Source of the DNA: Thermophilibacter mediterraneus
Lineage (GTDB): Bacteria; Actinomycetota; Coriobacteriia; Coriobacteriales; Atopobiaceae
Assembly: GCF_900119385.1 (NCBI RefSeq)
Contig: NZ_FPKO01000009.1
Span: 457,405 to 521,404, forward strand
Direction: 5' to 3'
Length of the DNA stretch: 64,000 nt
Of the stretch, positions 21,297 through 31,443 are shown in pieces (the stretch's first letter is position 1; each line of letters starts with the position of its first letter). A program made the position numbers and the translations under genes. Under the pieces are notes generated by a model. It was not told where the DNA came from. It made no database searches and worked only from the letters and a program-made list of their open reading frames with translations.

Positions 21297-22076
21297 ATGC
21301 CCGAGCCCAGAGAGCTGCGACTCGTTTCCTGGAACGTCAACGGCCTGCGCGCCGTCATGAAGAAGGACCCGAGCTTCGTCGACGTCGTCGAGGCGACCGA
21401 CGCCGACGTCTTTGCCATCCAGGAGACCAAGCTCCAGGAGGGGCAGATCGACCTTGACCTGCCCGGCTACCACCAGACGTGGAGCTACGCCGAGCGCAAG
21501 GGCTACTCGGGCACCGCCGTCTTCTCCCGCGAGGAGCCCCTGCGAGCGATTCACCACATCGGCGCGCCCGAGGCCGACGACGAGGGGCGCGTGTGCGCGC
21601 TCGAGTTCCCCTCCTACTGGTTCGTGGACGTCTACACGCCCAACGCACAGAACGAGCTCGCCCGCATAGACACGCGCCTGGCGTGGGACGAGTGCTACCG
21701 CGAGTTCCTCGCCGGGCTCGCGGCGCAGAAGCCCGTGGTCACGTGCGGGGACTTCAACGTCGCCCACAACGAGATCGACCTCAAGAACCCCGGCCCCAAC
21801 CGAGGCAACGCCGGCTTCTCCGACGAGGAGCGCGCGAGCTTCACCCGGCTCCTCGAGGCGGGCTTCACCGACACCTTCCGCATGCTGCATCCCGACGTCA
21901 CCGGAGCCTACAGCTGGTGGAGCTACCGCTTCAACGCGCGCAGGAACAACGCCGGCTGGCGCATCGACTACTTCCTCGTCAGCGACGACGTCGCCGACCG
22001 CGTGACCGGCGCGTCCATCCTCTCGGAGGTGTACGGTTCGGACCACTGCCCCGTCGAGCTCACGATCAGGCTCTAG
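21297..22076 (+). CDS. xth: Exodeoxyribonuclease III / AP endonuclease
   Basis: Base-excision repair nuclease cleaving at abasic sites. 259 residues from the ATG at 21297 after CGAGAGGAGACTCCC. Motifs: RLVSWNVNGLRA, FAIQETKLQEG (metal Glu), TCGDFNVAHNEIDL and the terminal YGSDHCPVELTI. Reads on from the patatin gene after 66 bases; functional linkage is not apparent. Confidence 0.95.
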   Translation: MPEPRELRLVSWNVNGLRAVMKKDPSFVDVVEATDADVFAIQETKLQEGQIDLDLPGYHQTWSYAERKGYSGTAVFSREEPLRAIHHIGAPEADDEGRVCALEFPSYWFVDVYTPNAQNELARIDTRLAWDECYREFLAGLAAQKPVVTCGDFNVAHNEIDLKNPGPNRGNAGFSDEERASFTRLLEAGFTDTFRMLHPDVTGAYSWWSYRFNARRNNAGWRIDYFLVSDDVADRVTGASILSEVYGSDHCPVELTIRL

Positions 22077-22119
22077 GCGCCACGTCCCGGCGGCGGGGTC
22101 GGGGCGAGGGACACCTCGG

Positions 22120-22947
22120 CTAGAGCCCCGAGACGGGGAGGCCGGCGCCCTCCATGGCGGCGAGGAACGCCTCCGCAGACCGGGTCGCGACGAGCTCCTG
22201 CGGGAACCCGATCTCCTCGAGCATCGCGAGGGCCCTCGGGGCGCGGCCGACCGCGGAGCAGATGTGCGCGTCGGTGCTCACCGCCACCTGACACCCCAGC
22301 TCCGCGCACGCCTCCGCAATGGAGCGGCAGCTCGACCAGGTCCTCCCCTCGCGACGAGCCGTCTCGAGGCTATGCTCATTGATCTCGATGATCTTGCCCA
22401 GCCGCGCCGCCTCGCCCACGACCTCCCTGACGTCGAACGGCACGCCGGCGCGACCGGTATGTCCGAGCACGAGGACCTTGGGCTGCCCGAGCGCGGCAAG
22501 GTACATCTGCGTGGTCTGCGAGACGGAGGCGCCGTCCGCGAAGCCCTTATAGTGCACGCTCGCGATCACGTAGTCACACGATGCGACGACGCGGTCGTAG
22601 AGCGTCGAGGGGGAGCGCGCCGGACGGCCCGTGATGTCCTCCGCGACCTCGATCTCCTGCCCGAAGAGCCCCCCGTCGAGCGAGCGTATGTCGGACTCGG
22701 CCCCACGGAGCAGGCGGACCCCCTCCCAGGACCGGGGCCAGACGCGCATGTTGACGAAGTGCTGGTAGTCGCGCAGACTGCCGTGCGAGAGGTCGGTGCC
22801 GGGGAAGAGCATGTCGCTGAAGTGGTCCGTCACGCCCAGGAGCTCGAGGCCCGCGTCGCGGGCGGCGAGCACGTTCTCGCGCACCGTCGAGTAGGCGTGG
22901 CGCGAGTAGAGCGTGTGCGTATGGACGTCGCAGCGGTTCTGCAGCAT
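22120..22947 (-). CDS. PHP-domain phosphoesterase (YcdX type)
   Basis: Trinuclear-metal hydrolase family. 275 residues from the ATG at 22947 (GAGGGAGAAACGC). Metal motifs: CDVHTHTLYSRHAYST, LLGVTDHFSD, VIASVHY, VLGHTGR and VSTDAHICS, i.e. the full set, so it should be active. Substrate is not predictable; YcdX-like relatives act on phosphate esters. It follows the aminotransferase by 54 bases, with a hairpin between. Confidence 0.85.
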   Translation of the reverse strand: MLQNRCDVHTHTLYSRHAYSTVRENVLAARDAGLELLGVTDHFSDMLFPGTDLSHGSLRDYQHFVNMRVWPRSWEGVRLLRGAESDIRSLDGGLFGQEIEVAEDITGRPARSPSTLYDRVVASCDYVIASVHYKGFADGASVSQTTQMYLAALGQPKVLVLGHTGRAGVPFDVREVVGEAARLGKIIEINEHSLETARREGRTWSSCRSIAEACAELGCQVAVSTDAHICSAVGRAPRALAMLEEIGFPQELVATRSAEAFLAAMEGAGLPVSGL

Positions 22948-22970
22948 GCGTTTCTCCCTCACATGATCCA

Positions 22971-22997
22971 ATGGGGGCCAAGGGGCGCTGCCCCCAT
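22971..22997 (-). terminator. Hairpin after the aminotransferase gene
   Basis: Eight-pair stem ATGGGGGC / GCCCCCAT with an 11-base loop, immediately past the aminotransferase stop. Only TTGGATC follows on the minus strand, so termination would be partial. Confidence 0.4.
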
Positions 22998-23000
22998 GAA

Positions 23001-24185
23001 TCACCTATAGGTCGCGGCGAGCTGCTCCCAGGCGGGCAGGGAGCTCACGATGGTCTCGTAGGAGACGCAGTAGCCCACGCGCACCCAGCCCGGGCAGCCA
23101 AACGACGTGGAGGGGACGGGCAGCAGCTCGAAGCCCTTTGCGCGCTCGAAGAACGCCTCGGCATCCGGCTCGAGCGCCTTGACCCACAGGTAGAAGGCAC
23201 CCTCGGGCTCGATGAACTCATAGCCGATCCGCGCGAGGCCCTCGGTGAGGGCGCGACGGTTGCGCGCGTAGGCCTCGACGTCGCTCGGGCAGTCGACGCA
23301 GTCCATGAGCACGCGCTGGAAGAGCGCCGGCGCGCAGACGAAGCCAAGCTTTCGACCAGACCCCGCAACTGCGAGAACGAGCTCGTCGTGCTCGGGGTTG
23401 GTGGGCGGCACGAGGACCCACCCGATGCGCTCGCCGGGGAGCGAGAGGCTCTTGGAGTAGCTGTAGCAGACGATGGTGCGGTCGTAGAGCGAGGGCACCC
23501 ACGGGACCTCCGCGCCATAGGCGATCTCGCGATACGGCTCGTCGGAGACGAGGTAGATCGCGGTTCCGAACCTCCGCTCCGCCTCGTGCAGGGCCTGCGC
23601 GAGGGCGGTCAGGTTGGAGCGGGAGTAGACGGATCCCACGGGGTTGTTGGGCGAGTTGACCACCACGGCCTTGGTCCGCTCGGTGAGAGCCGCCGCAAGG
23701 GCGTCCACGTCAATCTGGAACGTCCGCTGGTCCGCGAGGACCTCGACGCAGGTGGCGCCCGAGGTCTCGATCCACACGCGGTACTCGGGGAAGTACGGCG
23801 CGATCACGACGACCTCGTCGCCGGGATTGACGATGGCGTTGAACGTGATCGAGAGCGACGCCGCCGCGCCGCAGGTCAGGTAGATGTCGCCCGCCTCGGC
23901 CGCGGCGTCGCCGAAGCGGCGGCGCAGGCTCGCCGCAACGGCCTCACGAGCGGCGGGAAGGCCCGCAGCAGGGGTGTAGCCGTGCAGCTGGGACGCTGGG
24001 AGCGCAAGGCTGCGCTCGATGGAGGCGCGCACGGCGTCGGGTGCGGGGACGGAGGGGTTGCCGAGGGAGAAGTCGTAGACGCGCTCCGCGCCGATCTCGG
24101 CCTTACGTGCCGCCGCGTACGCGGAAATCTCTCGGATGGACGACTTCTGGGCACCGTAGGCACGGCTCTTCTCGTTGATGGACAT
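23001..24185 (-). CDS. Class I/II pyridoxal-phosphate aminotransferase
   Basis: 394 residues from the ATG at 24185 (GGGAGGGAAGGGCC). Fold type I motifs: YTPAAGLPAAREAVA, VVNSPNNPVGSVYS (Asn for PLP), LVSDEPYREI (Asp for the ring N) and YSYSKSLSLPGERIGW (PLP-Lys). The close match of spacing to aspartate/alanine-type aminotransferases is clear, but the amino acid substrate is not. A clustered YFPEYRVWIE insertion could influence specificity. Confidence 0.88.
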   Translation of the reverse strand: MSINEKSRAYGAQKSSIREISAYAAARKAEIGAERVYDFSLGNPSVPAPDAVRASIERSLALPASQLHGYTPAAGLPAAREAVAASLRRRFGDAAAEAGDIYLTCGAAASLSITFNAIVNPGDEVVVIAPYFPEYRVWIETSGATCVEVLADQRTFQIDVDALAAALTERTKAVVVNSPNNPVGSVYSRSNLTALAQALHEAERRFGTAIYLVSDEPYREIAYGAEVPWVPSLYDRTIVCYSYSKSLSLPGERIGWVLVPPTNPEHDELVLAVAGSGRKLGFVCAPALFQRVLMDCVDCPSDVEAYARNRRALTEGLARIGYEFIEPEGAFYLWVKALEPDAEAFFERAKGFELLPVPSTSFGCPGWVRVGYCVSYETIVSSLPAWEQLAATYR

Positions 24186-24301
24186 GGCCCTTCCCTCCCG
24201 CGGCACGGCCGCTCGCAGCTTGCTGCAGCCATTGTACCCGCGCATGGCAACGCGCTCGGGCAGGCCCGCAAGTTGCGAGCGAAGCGTTCACAGAAGGGCG
24301 G

Positions 24302-24652
24302 TCACCTTGAGGGCGACGTCGAGGAGCCACGCGCCTCTGAGGGGGCGAGGGGGCGCATCGACCCTTCGCCGTCGAGCACCATCCAGCCGATGTCGGTGAT
24401 GACGTAGGCGTTCGCCGAGCGTCCCCCGTCGTCGCGCGCCGTCTCGTACGCGGAGATGAGACCGGTCCTCGCGAGCGAAGCACACGAGCGGCGAACGGTG
24501 ACCGTGCTCTTCTTGACGCGGCGTGAGAGCGCCTCCGCCGTGATGACGACGCGCTCGCCCCGGGCGCTCGTGCAGTCGCGCAGGCAGCGAAGGACCGTCC
24601 GCTCCGTCTCGTTTATCGAGAAGGAGATCTTGTACTTCACCTTGCGCGCCAT
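24302..24652 (-). CDS. Small winged-helix DNA-binding protein
   Basis: 116 residues. Residues ~8-100 form a winged helix: INETERTVLRCLRDC, ITAEALSRRVKKSTVTVRRSCASLARTGLI (recognition region) and a wing with AYVITDIGWMVL. No sensor domain. The tail (PSEARGSSTSPSR) is disordered. ATG after GGGAGGAGCCCGCTCG. Separate promoter likely, since ~280 bases with two hairpins separate it from ftsH. Targets unknown. Confidence 0.75.
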   Translation of the reverse strand: MARKVKYKISFSINETERTVLRCLRDCTSARGERVVITAEALSRRVKKSTVTVRRSCASLARTGLISAYETARDDGGRSANAYVITDIGWMVLDGEGSMRPLAPSEARGSSTSPSR

Positions 24653-24791
24653 CGAGCGGGCTCCTCCCGTCCGCCTTGAGCGGGGCGAAGCGTTTCCGCC
24701 CCCGGGGTCGTGCGTTCACGCTAGCACCCGGAAACGTTGCGAGAGCATCTCGCATGGCCTCTGACCTGCAGATTATTTGACCAGTGCAGAC

Positions 24792-24829
24792 AAGTGCGCC
24801 GTCAGGGCACCAACCCTGACGGCGCACTT
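24792..24829. terminator. Long perfect hairpin between ftsH and the wHTH gene
   Basis: Sixteen consecutive pairs (AAGTGCGCCGTCAGGG and its complement) with a six-base loop CACCAA. No T-run on either side. It lies downstream of the hairpin at 24848-24869 in the ftsH direction and upstream of the wHTH gene, so it may be a backup terminator or a structured leader. Confidence 0.5.
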
Positions 24830-24847
24830 CTCGAACATGCGAGGAAA

Positions 24848-24869
24848 AGTGATGAATCCCCTCATCACT
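24848..24869 (-). terminator. Intrinsic terminator after ftsH
   Basis: Eight-pair stem AGTGATGA / TCATCACT with a six-base loop, followed on the minus strand by TTTCC, ~65 bases past the ftsH stop. Confidence 0.55.
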
Positions 24870-24934
24870 ATTGTGGGCAAGGTGACGTAACCGCTGGTAA
24901 AACGTTCACGATTACCACATAACCAATGCCTCTA

Positions 24935-26860
<1,926 letters not shown>

Positions 26861-26920
26861 GTGCTGCTCCTCGGGTTGCCGCCGCCCCGGCGACCAGCGG
26901 CGCACCGGGGCCGTGCGCGG

Positions 26921-27472
26921 CTAGTGCTTGTAGACCTCGGGCTTGAGGATACCGATGTAGGGAAGGTTGCGGTAGCGCTCGGCGAAGTCAAGGCCGTACC
27001 CGACGATGAACTCGTCGGGCACATGGGCGCCCACGTAGCGGGGCTTCACCGCGGGCTCGTTGCCGGGAACGTCCTTCACGAGGAAGGCGGCCACCTCGAC
27101 AGAGGCGGGGTTGCGCCCCTTGAGCAGGTTGATGAGGTACGAGAGGGTGAGACCCGAGTCGAGGATGTCCTCGATGATGAGGACGTCGCGACCCTCGATC
27201 TTGGTGTCGAGGTCCTTGACGATGCGCACGACGCCCGAGCTCTTGAAGCCGTCGCCGTAGCTCGACACGGCCATGAAGTCGATCGCCATGGGACACTCGA
27301 TGGCGCGCATGATGTCGGCCATGAAGACCACCGCGCCGCGCAGGACGGCGACTACCAGCGGGTTCTTGTCGGCGTAGTCGCGAGTGATCTCCTCCCCCAT
27401 GCGACCAACGATCTGGCGGATGTCCTCCTCGCCCAGCAGGACCTCCTTGACGTCCGGGTGCAGCTCACCCAT
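26921..27472 (-). CDS. hpt: Hypoxanthine phosphoribosyltransferase
   Basis: Purine salvage: hypoxanthine or guanine + PRPP to IMP or GMP. 183 residues from the ATG at 27472 (AAAGGGGAGCGCA). PRPP loop DVLIIEDILDSGLTLSYL and the purine-contact end VGYGLDFAERYRNLPYIGIL are intact. Between tilS and ftsH as in Bacillus-type clusters. Confidence 0.95.
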   Translation of the reverse strand: MGELHPDVKEVLLGEEDIRQIVGRMGEEITRDYADKNPLVVAVLRGAVVFMADIMRAIECPMAIDFMAVSSYGDGFKSSGVVRIVKDLDTKIEGRDVLIIEDILDSGLTLSYLINLLKGRNPASVEVAAFLVKDVPGNEPAVKPRYVGAHVPDEFIVGYGLDFAERYRNLPYIGILKPEVYKH

Positions 27473-27543
27473 TGCGCTCCCCTTTCCTGGCGCCGCGCGA
27501 CCCCATGCGCCCGGCATGACTGCACACAGCATAGCGCAGGCGG

Positions 27544-29049
27544 CTACGCTCCGGAAACGAGGGTCAGCTCGAGCAGCCACTCGGTCTGCGGGACGCATCG
27601 TGCGCGCTCGTCGGCGCGCACCCCCGCGACCCAGAGAACGGGCCCGGTGGGCGAGGCGTGCACGACGGGCACAAGCGCGCGGTCCGCGCGGGACATGTGC
27701 GTCTCGCCGAGGAGGTCAGAGAGCTTCTTTGACTGCCCGTGCATGCCGAGCGGACACAGCAGCTCCCCCGCGCGCGGCGCATCGACCCACAGCCTGCCGC
27801 CGCGCGCAGGGTCCACGCCAGCCGCCACGGCGTCGAGCAGCACCGACTCGCCGGACCACTCGAGCGCGTGGGAGCGCGCGTATGCCGGTACGTCCGTGGC
27901 ACGCGGCGCGCGCAGCACCCGAGCCTCGAGCCCCCTCCCGCCCGGAAGCTCGAGGCGTCCCGGCACCTCGAGCCACGACGCGATGACGCGCGGGTCCGCG
28001 GAGCGCGCGCGAATGCTCAGGAGGGCGTGCTCGACGCGGACGTCGACGCCCAGGGGGACCGTGAGCGACCCCTCGCCCGCCGCGACCGCGGCGAGCACGC
28101 CCGCGACGTGACGCGCCTCGAGCCGGGCCTCGGGACAGAGCGACAGCACGGCCTCGCGCACCACGCGGCGCGCGATCGCGACCTCCGTCGCCCCGAGACG
28201 CGCGGCGTCGAGCACGACAAGGCCGTCGCCGCGCCGACGCGTGAGGTCGCGCAGCGCGCGCGACGCCACCGCGGTCAGGTAGGCGTCCTCGTCGGACAGA
28301 ATGTCGCAGGTGGTGGCGAGACTCTGGACCACGCGCGGGTTGCGCTCGCGCGCAACGGGCATGACCTCGTGGCGCACGAAGGCCCTGAGGTAGCGCGTGT
28401 CGGCGTTGGTGGCGTCCTCGCGCCAGACGATGCCGCGCATCCTGAGGAGGTCGCAGAGCTCGTCGTGCGTTCGGTCGAGAAGGGGGCGCACGATCCGGTT
28501 GCGCCGGCGCGGAATCGACGAGAGCCCCGCGGCGCCCGTGCCGCGAATCGCGTTCATGAAGAAGGTCTCCGCGCGGTCGTCCGCCGTGTGCGCGGTGAGG
28601 ATGCGAGCCGCGGAGCGGGGCGTGCCGAGAGCCGCGGAGAGCTCGTTGGCGAGGCGCGACGCCTCCTCGTAGCGCGCGATCCTCCCCGCGTTCTCGACGT
28701 TGCCGTCCCCACGAGCCGCGATCTCGGCGGCATCGATCCTCCTGATGGTGCAGGGAATGCCATATCGCCCGGAGAGGTCGCGCACGAACTCCTCGTCCTC
28801 CTCGGCGTCGAGGCCGCGCAGGCCGTGGTTGACGTGCAGCACGTGGAGCCGCTCGCGGGCGATGCGCGCAAGGCCTCGGCCGTCGTCGATGTCGAGGCTC
28901 GAGGTCGCCGCGAGCACGAGGAGCGCCGTCGAGTCCGCCCCGCCCGAGACCATGAGCACCACGGGGGCCGACAGACCCTCGTCAGTCCTTCCGCTCGGGC
29001 GGTCGAACCGACTTCTGGCAATAGCGTATCGACGCGAGACGCTCGGCAT
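27544..29049 (-). CDS. tilS: tRNA(Ile)-lysidine synthase
   Basis: Converts C34 of the AUA-reading tRNA-Ile to lysidine with ATP and lysine. 501 residues. N-terminal PP-loop MVSGGADSTALLVLA, then LHVNHGLRG, LTAHTADDRAETFFMNAIRG (His/Asp of the active site) and RPLL. C-terminal TilS domain ends in VLWVAGVRADER. Starts divergently from the WalJ-like gene across ~80 bases. Confidence 0.93.
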   Translation of the reverse strand: MPSVSRRYAIARSRFDRPSGRTDEGLSAPVVLMVSGGADSTALLVLAATSSLDIDDGRGLARIARERLHVLHVNHGLRGLDAEEDEEFVRDLSGRYGIPCTIRRIDAAEIAARGDGNVENAGRIARYEEASRLANELSAALGTPRSAARILTAHTADDRAETFFMNAIRGTGAAGLSSIPRRRNRIVRPLLDRTHDELCDLLRMRGIVWREDATNADTRYLRAFVRHEVMPVARERNPRVVQSLATTCDILSDEDAYLTAVASRALRDLTRRRGDGLVVLDAARLGATEVAIARRVVREAVLSLCPEARLEARHVAGVLAAVAAGEGSLTVPLGVDVRVEHALLSIRARSADPRVIASWLEVPGRLELPGGRGLEARVLRAPRATDVPAYARSHALEWSGESVLLDAVAAGVDPARGGRLWVDAPRAGELLCPLGMHGQSKKLSDLLGETHMSRADRALVPVVHASPTGPVLWVAGVRADERARCVPQTEWLLELTLVSGA

Positions 29050-29132
29050 ACCACACCCTCCGCAACGGCTACCCTAGGGAACGCGCGCGGGCAGTCCCCG
29101 CAACCTGAGTGTACGACACCGAGAGGAGCGCC

Positions 29133-29945
29133 ATGACCCCCAGGATCCACCTGCACGTCCTCGCCAGCGGCTCGAAGGGCAACGCCGCCGTGGTCGAGGG
29201 CCCCGGCGGGCTTGTGCTCGTCGACTGCGGCATATCGCGGCGCGCCCTGCTCGAGAGGGCGGGACAGCTCGGGCTGGACATGGGTCGCGTGACCACGGTC
29301 CTTCTCACTCACGAGCACTCCGACCACGTGGGCGGCCTCACGGTCTTCTGCAACCACTTCGACGGGGAGCTCGTGACCACCGCGGGAACCGCCGCGGCAA
29401 GAGGCTACCTCTCCGCGCTCCCGTTCACGCTGATCGGCCACTCGGACACCTTCGAGGCTGCGGGGATGCTGGTGGAGGTCTTCCCGACCTCGCACGACGT
29501 CGCCGATCCCGTGGGGTTTCGGTTCTCGACCGACGACGACGCGCTCGGCTACTGCACCGACACCGGCGGGCTCGGGGCGGAGGCGCTCGAGCGACTCTCG
29601 GGCGTCCGCATCCTCGCGCTAGAGTCGAACCATGACGAGCGCATGCTCGCCGGAGGCCCCTACCCCGCGTACCTCAAGCAGCGCGTAGCCGGCCCGACCG
29701 GGCACCTCTCCAACGCGCAGGCCACCCGCGCGCTCGGCTCTCTCGTGACCGAGAACACCGAGACGGTGGTGGCCATGCACCTCTCGCAGGAGAACAACCG
29801 CCCGAGCGTGTGCGTGCGCACCCTCGCCGAGGCGGTCGGCGCCGTGCCCGTGCAGGGAGAGGACGGGCGGCCTGAGGCGCGCACCCCGGACGGCGGCCTC
29901 AGCATCTGCTGCGCCGCCCAGGACTGGCCGCTCAGCGTGTGGTAG
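29133..29945 (+). CDS. WalJ/YycJ-type metallo-beta-lactamase-fold nuclease
   Basis: 270 residues from the ATG at 29133 (GAGAGGAGCGCC). MBL metal motif LLTHEHSDHVGG, N-terminal LHVLASGSKGNAAVVE, then PTSHDVADPVGF, and LALESNHDERML, typical of the YycJ/WalJ branch linked to DNA mismatch repair and cell-wall signalling. The usual WalRK neighbours are not here, so the symbol is left blank. The C-terminus (DGGLSICCAAQDWPLSVW) extends past the core fold. Confidence 0.85.
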   Translation: MTPRIHLHVLASGSKGNAAVVEGPGGLVLVDCGISRRALLERAGQLGLDMGRVTTVLLTHEHSDHVGGLTVFCNHFDGELVTTAGTAAARGYLSALPFTLIGHSDTFEAAGMLVEVFPTSHDVADPVGFRFSTDDDALGYCTDTGGLGAEALERLSGVRILALESNHDERMLAGGPYPAYLKQRVAGPTGHLSNAQATRALGSLVTENTETVVAMHLSQENNRPSVCVRTLAEAVGAVPVQGEDGRPEARTPDGGLSICCAAQDWPLSVW

Positions 29946-29963
29946 TCGCCCGGACACAAAACG

Positions 29964-29989
29964 GGGCCGGCGCCCGAAGGCGCCGGCCC
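29964..29989. terminator. Bidirectional terminator between convergent genes
   Basis: Eleven-pair stem GGGCCGGCGCC / GGCGCCGGCCC with a four-base loop. On the minus strand, after hsp20, it is followed by CGTTTTGTG; on the plus strand no T-run follows. It separates hsp20 from the WalJ-like gene. Confidence 0.75.
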
Positions 29990-30037
29990 GACGCGTCGCA
30001 CGTCACGTTGACGCTATAACCTGACGTCAGTGCCAAG

Positions 30038-30469
30038 TTAGTCGATGGAGACCTTGGTGACGTTGGTCTTCTCCTGCTGCTTGGGGACGTTCACCGAGAG
30101 AACGCCGCCCTCGAGCTTGGCGGAGAGGCCCGCAACAGCGGCGTCCTTGAGGTAGACCCCGCGCGTTGCGCTCCAGTCGGAGGTCTCCTTGTAAAGGTAG
30201 TTCCTGCCCTTCTCCTCGTCGGTCTCCTTCTTGTCGACGGAGATGGAGAGGCGTCCCTCGTTGAGCTCGACGTCGATCTCCTCGCGCTTGACGCCCGGAA
30301 GCTCGGCGGTGACCACGTACCTGTCGCCCGCGTCCTCAACGTTCATCTTGAAGCTGGCAGCCGTGGACGAGAGCGGCGCGAAGGGCGCGTCGAAGAAGCT
30401 GTCCAGCGCGTCAAAGGGCCAGTTGCGAAGAGCGCGAGAATAACGGTCATACGGAATCATGCTTGCCAT
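30038..30469 (-). CDS. Hsp20/alpha-crystallin small heat-shock protein
   Basis: ATP-independent holdase chaperone. 143 residues: a short N-terminal arm (MIPYDRYSRALRNWPFDALDSFF) and an alpha-crystallin domain (FKMNVEDAGDRYVVTAELPGVKREEIDVELNEGRLSI ... GVLSVNVPKQ), with the final A-x-L-x-x-GVL motif present. ATG after GGGAGTGATGAGGT. Its upstream region holds a perfect HspR-type inverted repeat (separate entries). Confidence 0.93.
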   Translation of the reverse strand: MASMIPYDRYSRALRNWPFDALDSFFDAPFAPLSSTAASFKMNVEDAGDRYVVTAELPGVKREEIDVELNEGRLSISVDKKETDEEKGRNYLYKETSDWSATRGVYLKDAAVAGLSAKLEGGVLSVNVPKQQEKTNVTKVSID

Positions 30470-30780
30470 ACCTCATCACTCCCTTGTGACTGCGGCTTGT
30501 GCCGCATCTGCTGTACATAGGTACTTGTTCCCCTCGCCGTTCGATTTATACATCTCCGGTCATTTATTCTGAGCGTCATATACTCACCATATCTAAGTCG
30601 ATATGACTTAGATATGGTGAGATGAACCACATTGCGAGGAGACGGGGCGTGTGCGGGCGAGCCGCCGGGCTCACACGGCATACCTTACGCTTTGTATAGT
30701 TTCGCTGACCGGGGCGCCTGCCCAGCGCGCCTGCCCTATCATGGGGTGCAACACTGTTCGCGCCTGCCGTCGGAGACACC
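30470..30780. other. Divergent intergenic region upstream of hsp20
   Basis: 311 bases without a gene, AT-richer than the surroundings. It carries the hsp20 leader and a perfect 17-bp inverted repeat (30583-30621) that includes the HspR-like box. The right part (30622-30780), before the plus-strand gene, shows no further structure I can name beyond a GGAG ribosome site at ~30773. Confidence 0.7.
30583..30621. promoter_or_regulatory. HspR (HAIR-like) operator at hsp20
   Basis: Perfect inverted repeat with 17-base arms (CTCACCATATCTAAGTC and its complement) and a five-base centre GATAT. Inside it, TCTAAGT-N7-ACTTAGA (30592-30612) has the spacing of the HspR inverted repeat (canonical CTTGAGT-N7-ACTCAAG). 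On the minus strand ACTTAGAT is followed eight bases later by TATATG, a possible -10 box. Confidence 0.65.
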
Positions 30781-31218
30781 ATGGACAACGACACCGACCT
30801 TGAGCTGACCGACCACGAGGGCATAGAGGGCGAGGCCACGCCCGTCCCCGCGCCGGCACGCGCGCCCTACGTGCGACAGCGCCCGGCGCACCGCAGCGTC
30901 GAGCCCATCGACGACCTTGCCGCCGATGAGGAGGAGAGCGCCCCGATCACGCACGACTCGGGGTACACGATACGCGGCGGCGCCCTCTCGGGACGCGCGT
31001 ACAGGCGCTCGCGCTCCGAGGGCCAGCAGCTCAGGCGCGACCTCCACTACGGGCAGTACCTCGAGATTCCCAAGGGGCGCCGCGACATCTTCGTATCGCG
31101 CGAGCGCAAGACGCGCGTCAAGACCTTCATCGCGCTCGTCTTCGTGCTCGCCCTGCTCGCCGTGGTGGTGTACTTCCTCTGGGGCTACATGCAGAGCAAC
31201 TGGGGCTCCACGAGCTAG
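30781..31218 (+). CDS. C-terminally anchored membrane protein, unknown
   Basis: Not recognised. 145 residues. Acidic, Pro/Ala-rich N-terminal ~60 residues, a basic middle (RAYRRSRSEGQQLRRDL), a segment YGQYLEIPKGRRDIFVSRERKTR, then one C-terminal helix (FIALVFVLALLAVVVYFLWGYM). Topology suggests a cytoplasmic domain tethered by a tail anchor. ATG after GGAGACACC. It has its own start site opposite hsp20. Confidence 0.7.
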   Translation: MDNDTDLELTDHEGIEGEATPVPAPARAPYVRQRPAHRSVEPIDDLAADEEESAPITHDSGYTIRGGALSGRAYRRSRSEGQQLRRDLHYGQYLEIPKGRRDIFVSRERKTRVKTFIALVFVLALLAVVVYFLWGYMQSNWGSTS

Positions 31219-31252
31219 CCTCCCCGCGCACGGCGAGCCGCCCGTCCGCGGC

Positions 31253-31438
31253 TCAGCCCCAGGGGTCCCGCTCGAAGAGCGGCTCAGGCTCGGGGCGACG
31301 GTCGGAATAGGGGTCGTACCCGTCGTCGTCCTCGTTCTCGGCCCGAATGAACTCGCTCTCGGAATCCTCCGCGCGACCGCTCGCGTCACGCCCCCGGCCG
31401 CCCTCGGCGCCCGGGCGCCGCATCATCGTGTCTTCCAT
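31253..31438 (-). CDS. Small acidic hypothetical protein
   Basis: 61 residues, very rich in Glu, Asp, Arg and Pro (DSESEFIRAENEDDDGYDPYSDRRPEPEP). It is probably disordered. ATG behind GGGATAGGAGCC, five bases after the PASTA-protein stop on the same strand, so probably cotranscribed. No family recognised. A real gene is favoured by the ribosome site and tight spacing. Confidence 0.5.
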   Translation of the reverse strand: MEDTMMRRPGAEGGRGRDASGRAEDSESEFIRAENEDDDGYDPYSDRRPEPEPLFERDPWG

Positions 31439-31443
31439 GGCTC

